DNA of 5,574 nucleotides from Clostridia bacterium (GTDB lineage: Bacteria; Bacillota_A; Clostridia; Christensenellales; Aristaeellaceae), in NCBI GenBank assembly GCA_900754775.1, contig CAAEDZ010000151.1:1-5574 (forward strand), read 5' to 3'. The notes beneath the pieces are model-generated. The model was not told the origin of the DNA and searched no databases. It saw only the letters and a list, made by a program, of their open reading frames with translations. Made by a program: the position numbers and the translations under genes. Shown in pieces: positions 5,252 through 5,574 of this stretch. Every line of letters starts with the position of its first letter. Position 1 is the first letter of the stretch.

Positions 5252-5574
5252 AAATCCGGCTCCGATACCCCCGCAGGAACGGCAGACCCGCCGCCGCCCG
5301 ATTTATCAGGGCGATTTCCTGCGCGCAGCCTTGCCCGCGCTCTGAAACCCTGACAGTGACAAAATCCGGCTCCGACGCCCCCGCAAAGTCCGACAGACCG
5401 CCGCCGTCCGATTTATCAGGGCGTTTCTTTGCGCATGCAGGCCTTGGCGACGCTCTGAAACCCTGACGGAAATAAATCCAGCTCCGAGGTCCCCGCAAAG
5501 TCCGACAGACCGCCGCCGCTCCGATTTATCAGGGCGTTTCTTTGCGCATGCAGGCCTTGGCGACGCTCCGAACC
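5252..5574. repeat. Tandem 110-112 bp repeats with internal inverted repeats (continues past right edge)
   Basis: Three copies of one unit begin (at AATCC(G/A)GCTCCGA) at about 5253, 5363 and 5475; the third is cut by the window edge. Copies 2 and 3 are nearly identical over most of their shared length, copy 1 is more diverged. Each carries CGATTTATCAGGG and, about 40 bp later, GAAACCCTGA, which together form an imperfect stem (TCAGGG-TTTC with GAAACCCTGA): 5306 to 5353 in copy 1 and 5416 to 5466 in copy 2. In copy 2 the pairing is extended by outer ATTTA/TAAAT ends. Periods of 110 and 112 are not multiples of three, and frames break, so it is noncoding. The array lies upstream of the phosphoesterase-like gene, starting 47 bp from its start codon, and probably contains or displaces its promoter. 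No similarity to the parS array was seen. Confidence 0.85.

Noticed and set aside
5206..5253. Upstream start at 5253 for the phosphoesterase-like gene
   Set aside because: The extra 16 residues come partly from the repeat edge and no ribosome binding site precedes it; ATG 5205 has a strong GGAGG and gives a normal basic N-terminus plus anchor.
4321..5466. Long plus-strand frame opposite the phosphoesterase-like gene
   Set aside because: Antisense shadow of a gene with a clear fold, membrane anchor and ribosome binding site; it also runs into the noncoding tandem repeats.
5301..5534. DnaA boxes in the repeated TTATCAGGG
   Set aside because: Only the first five bases match the TTATNCACA consensus; the GGG part is instead one arm of the repeat's inverted repeat.

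Overview
The window is GC-rich and looks like a chromosomal segment of a high-GC member of the Bacillota (Clostridia-like). The basis is: a walJ/yycJ gene, which lies close to the replication origin in Bacillus; many copies of the Bacillota-type chromosomal centromere site parS (TGTTYCACGTGAAACA); GGAGG-type ribosome binding sites; and a PflX-type radical SAM protein. The species assignment is inference. No rRNA, tRNA, CRISPR array or transposase gene was seen. All four genes read on the minus strand, so transcription runs from right to left.

Layout from right to left (direction of transcription). (1) 5252-5574: three tandem copies of a 110-112 bp noncoding repeat, each with a long inverted repeat; the array runs off the right edge. 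(2) 5205-4267: a membrane-anchored protein with the calcineurin-like metallophosphoesterase fold signature, but with most active-site motifs altered. (3) 4266-3905: a 362 bp gap with a probable terminator and several small palindromes. (4) 3904-2999: a PflX-type (COG1313) radical SAM iron-sulfur protein. (5) 2998-1996: a 1 kb noncoding region filled with a tandem array of diverged repeats, each headed by a parS site (five perfect, one with one mismatch, one strongly decayed). (6) 1995-1189: walJ/yycJ, a metallo-beta-lactamase-fold nuclease-like protein with a TTG start. (7) 1188-608: a 581 bp gap with an eighth parS-like site, a probable walJ terminator and otherwise nothing recognisable. (8) 598-1: the N-terminal part of a multi-pass membrane protein cut by the left edge.

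The main point of interest is the parS array. Chromosomal parS sites are usually single sites separated by kilobases. Here eight parS-like sites lie within about 1.8 kb, seven of them in under 0.9 kb, on both sides of walJ. They sit within a recurring unit of roughly 140-150 bp that also carries a conserved block downstream of parS and, in two units, a matching hairpin. This looks like a compact, plasmid-style centromere built into an origin-proximal chromosomal locus. The second point of interest is the phosphoesterase homologue with a degraded metal site. The genes do not form an evident single pathway; they appear to be separate units spaced by repeat-rich noncoding DNA.
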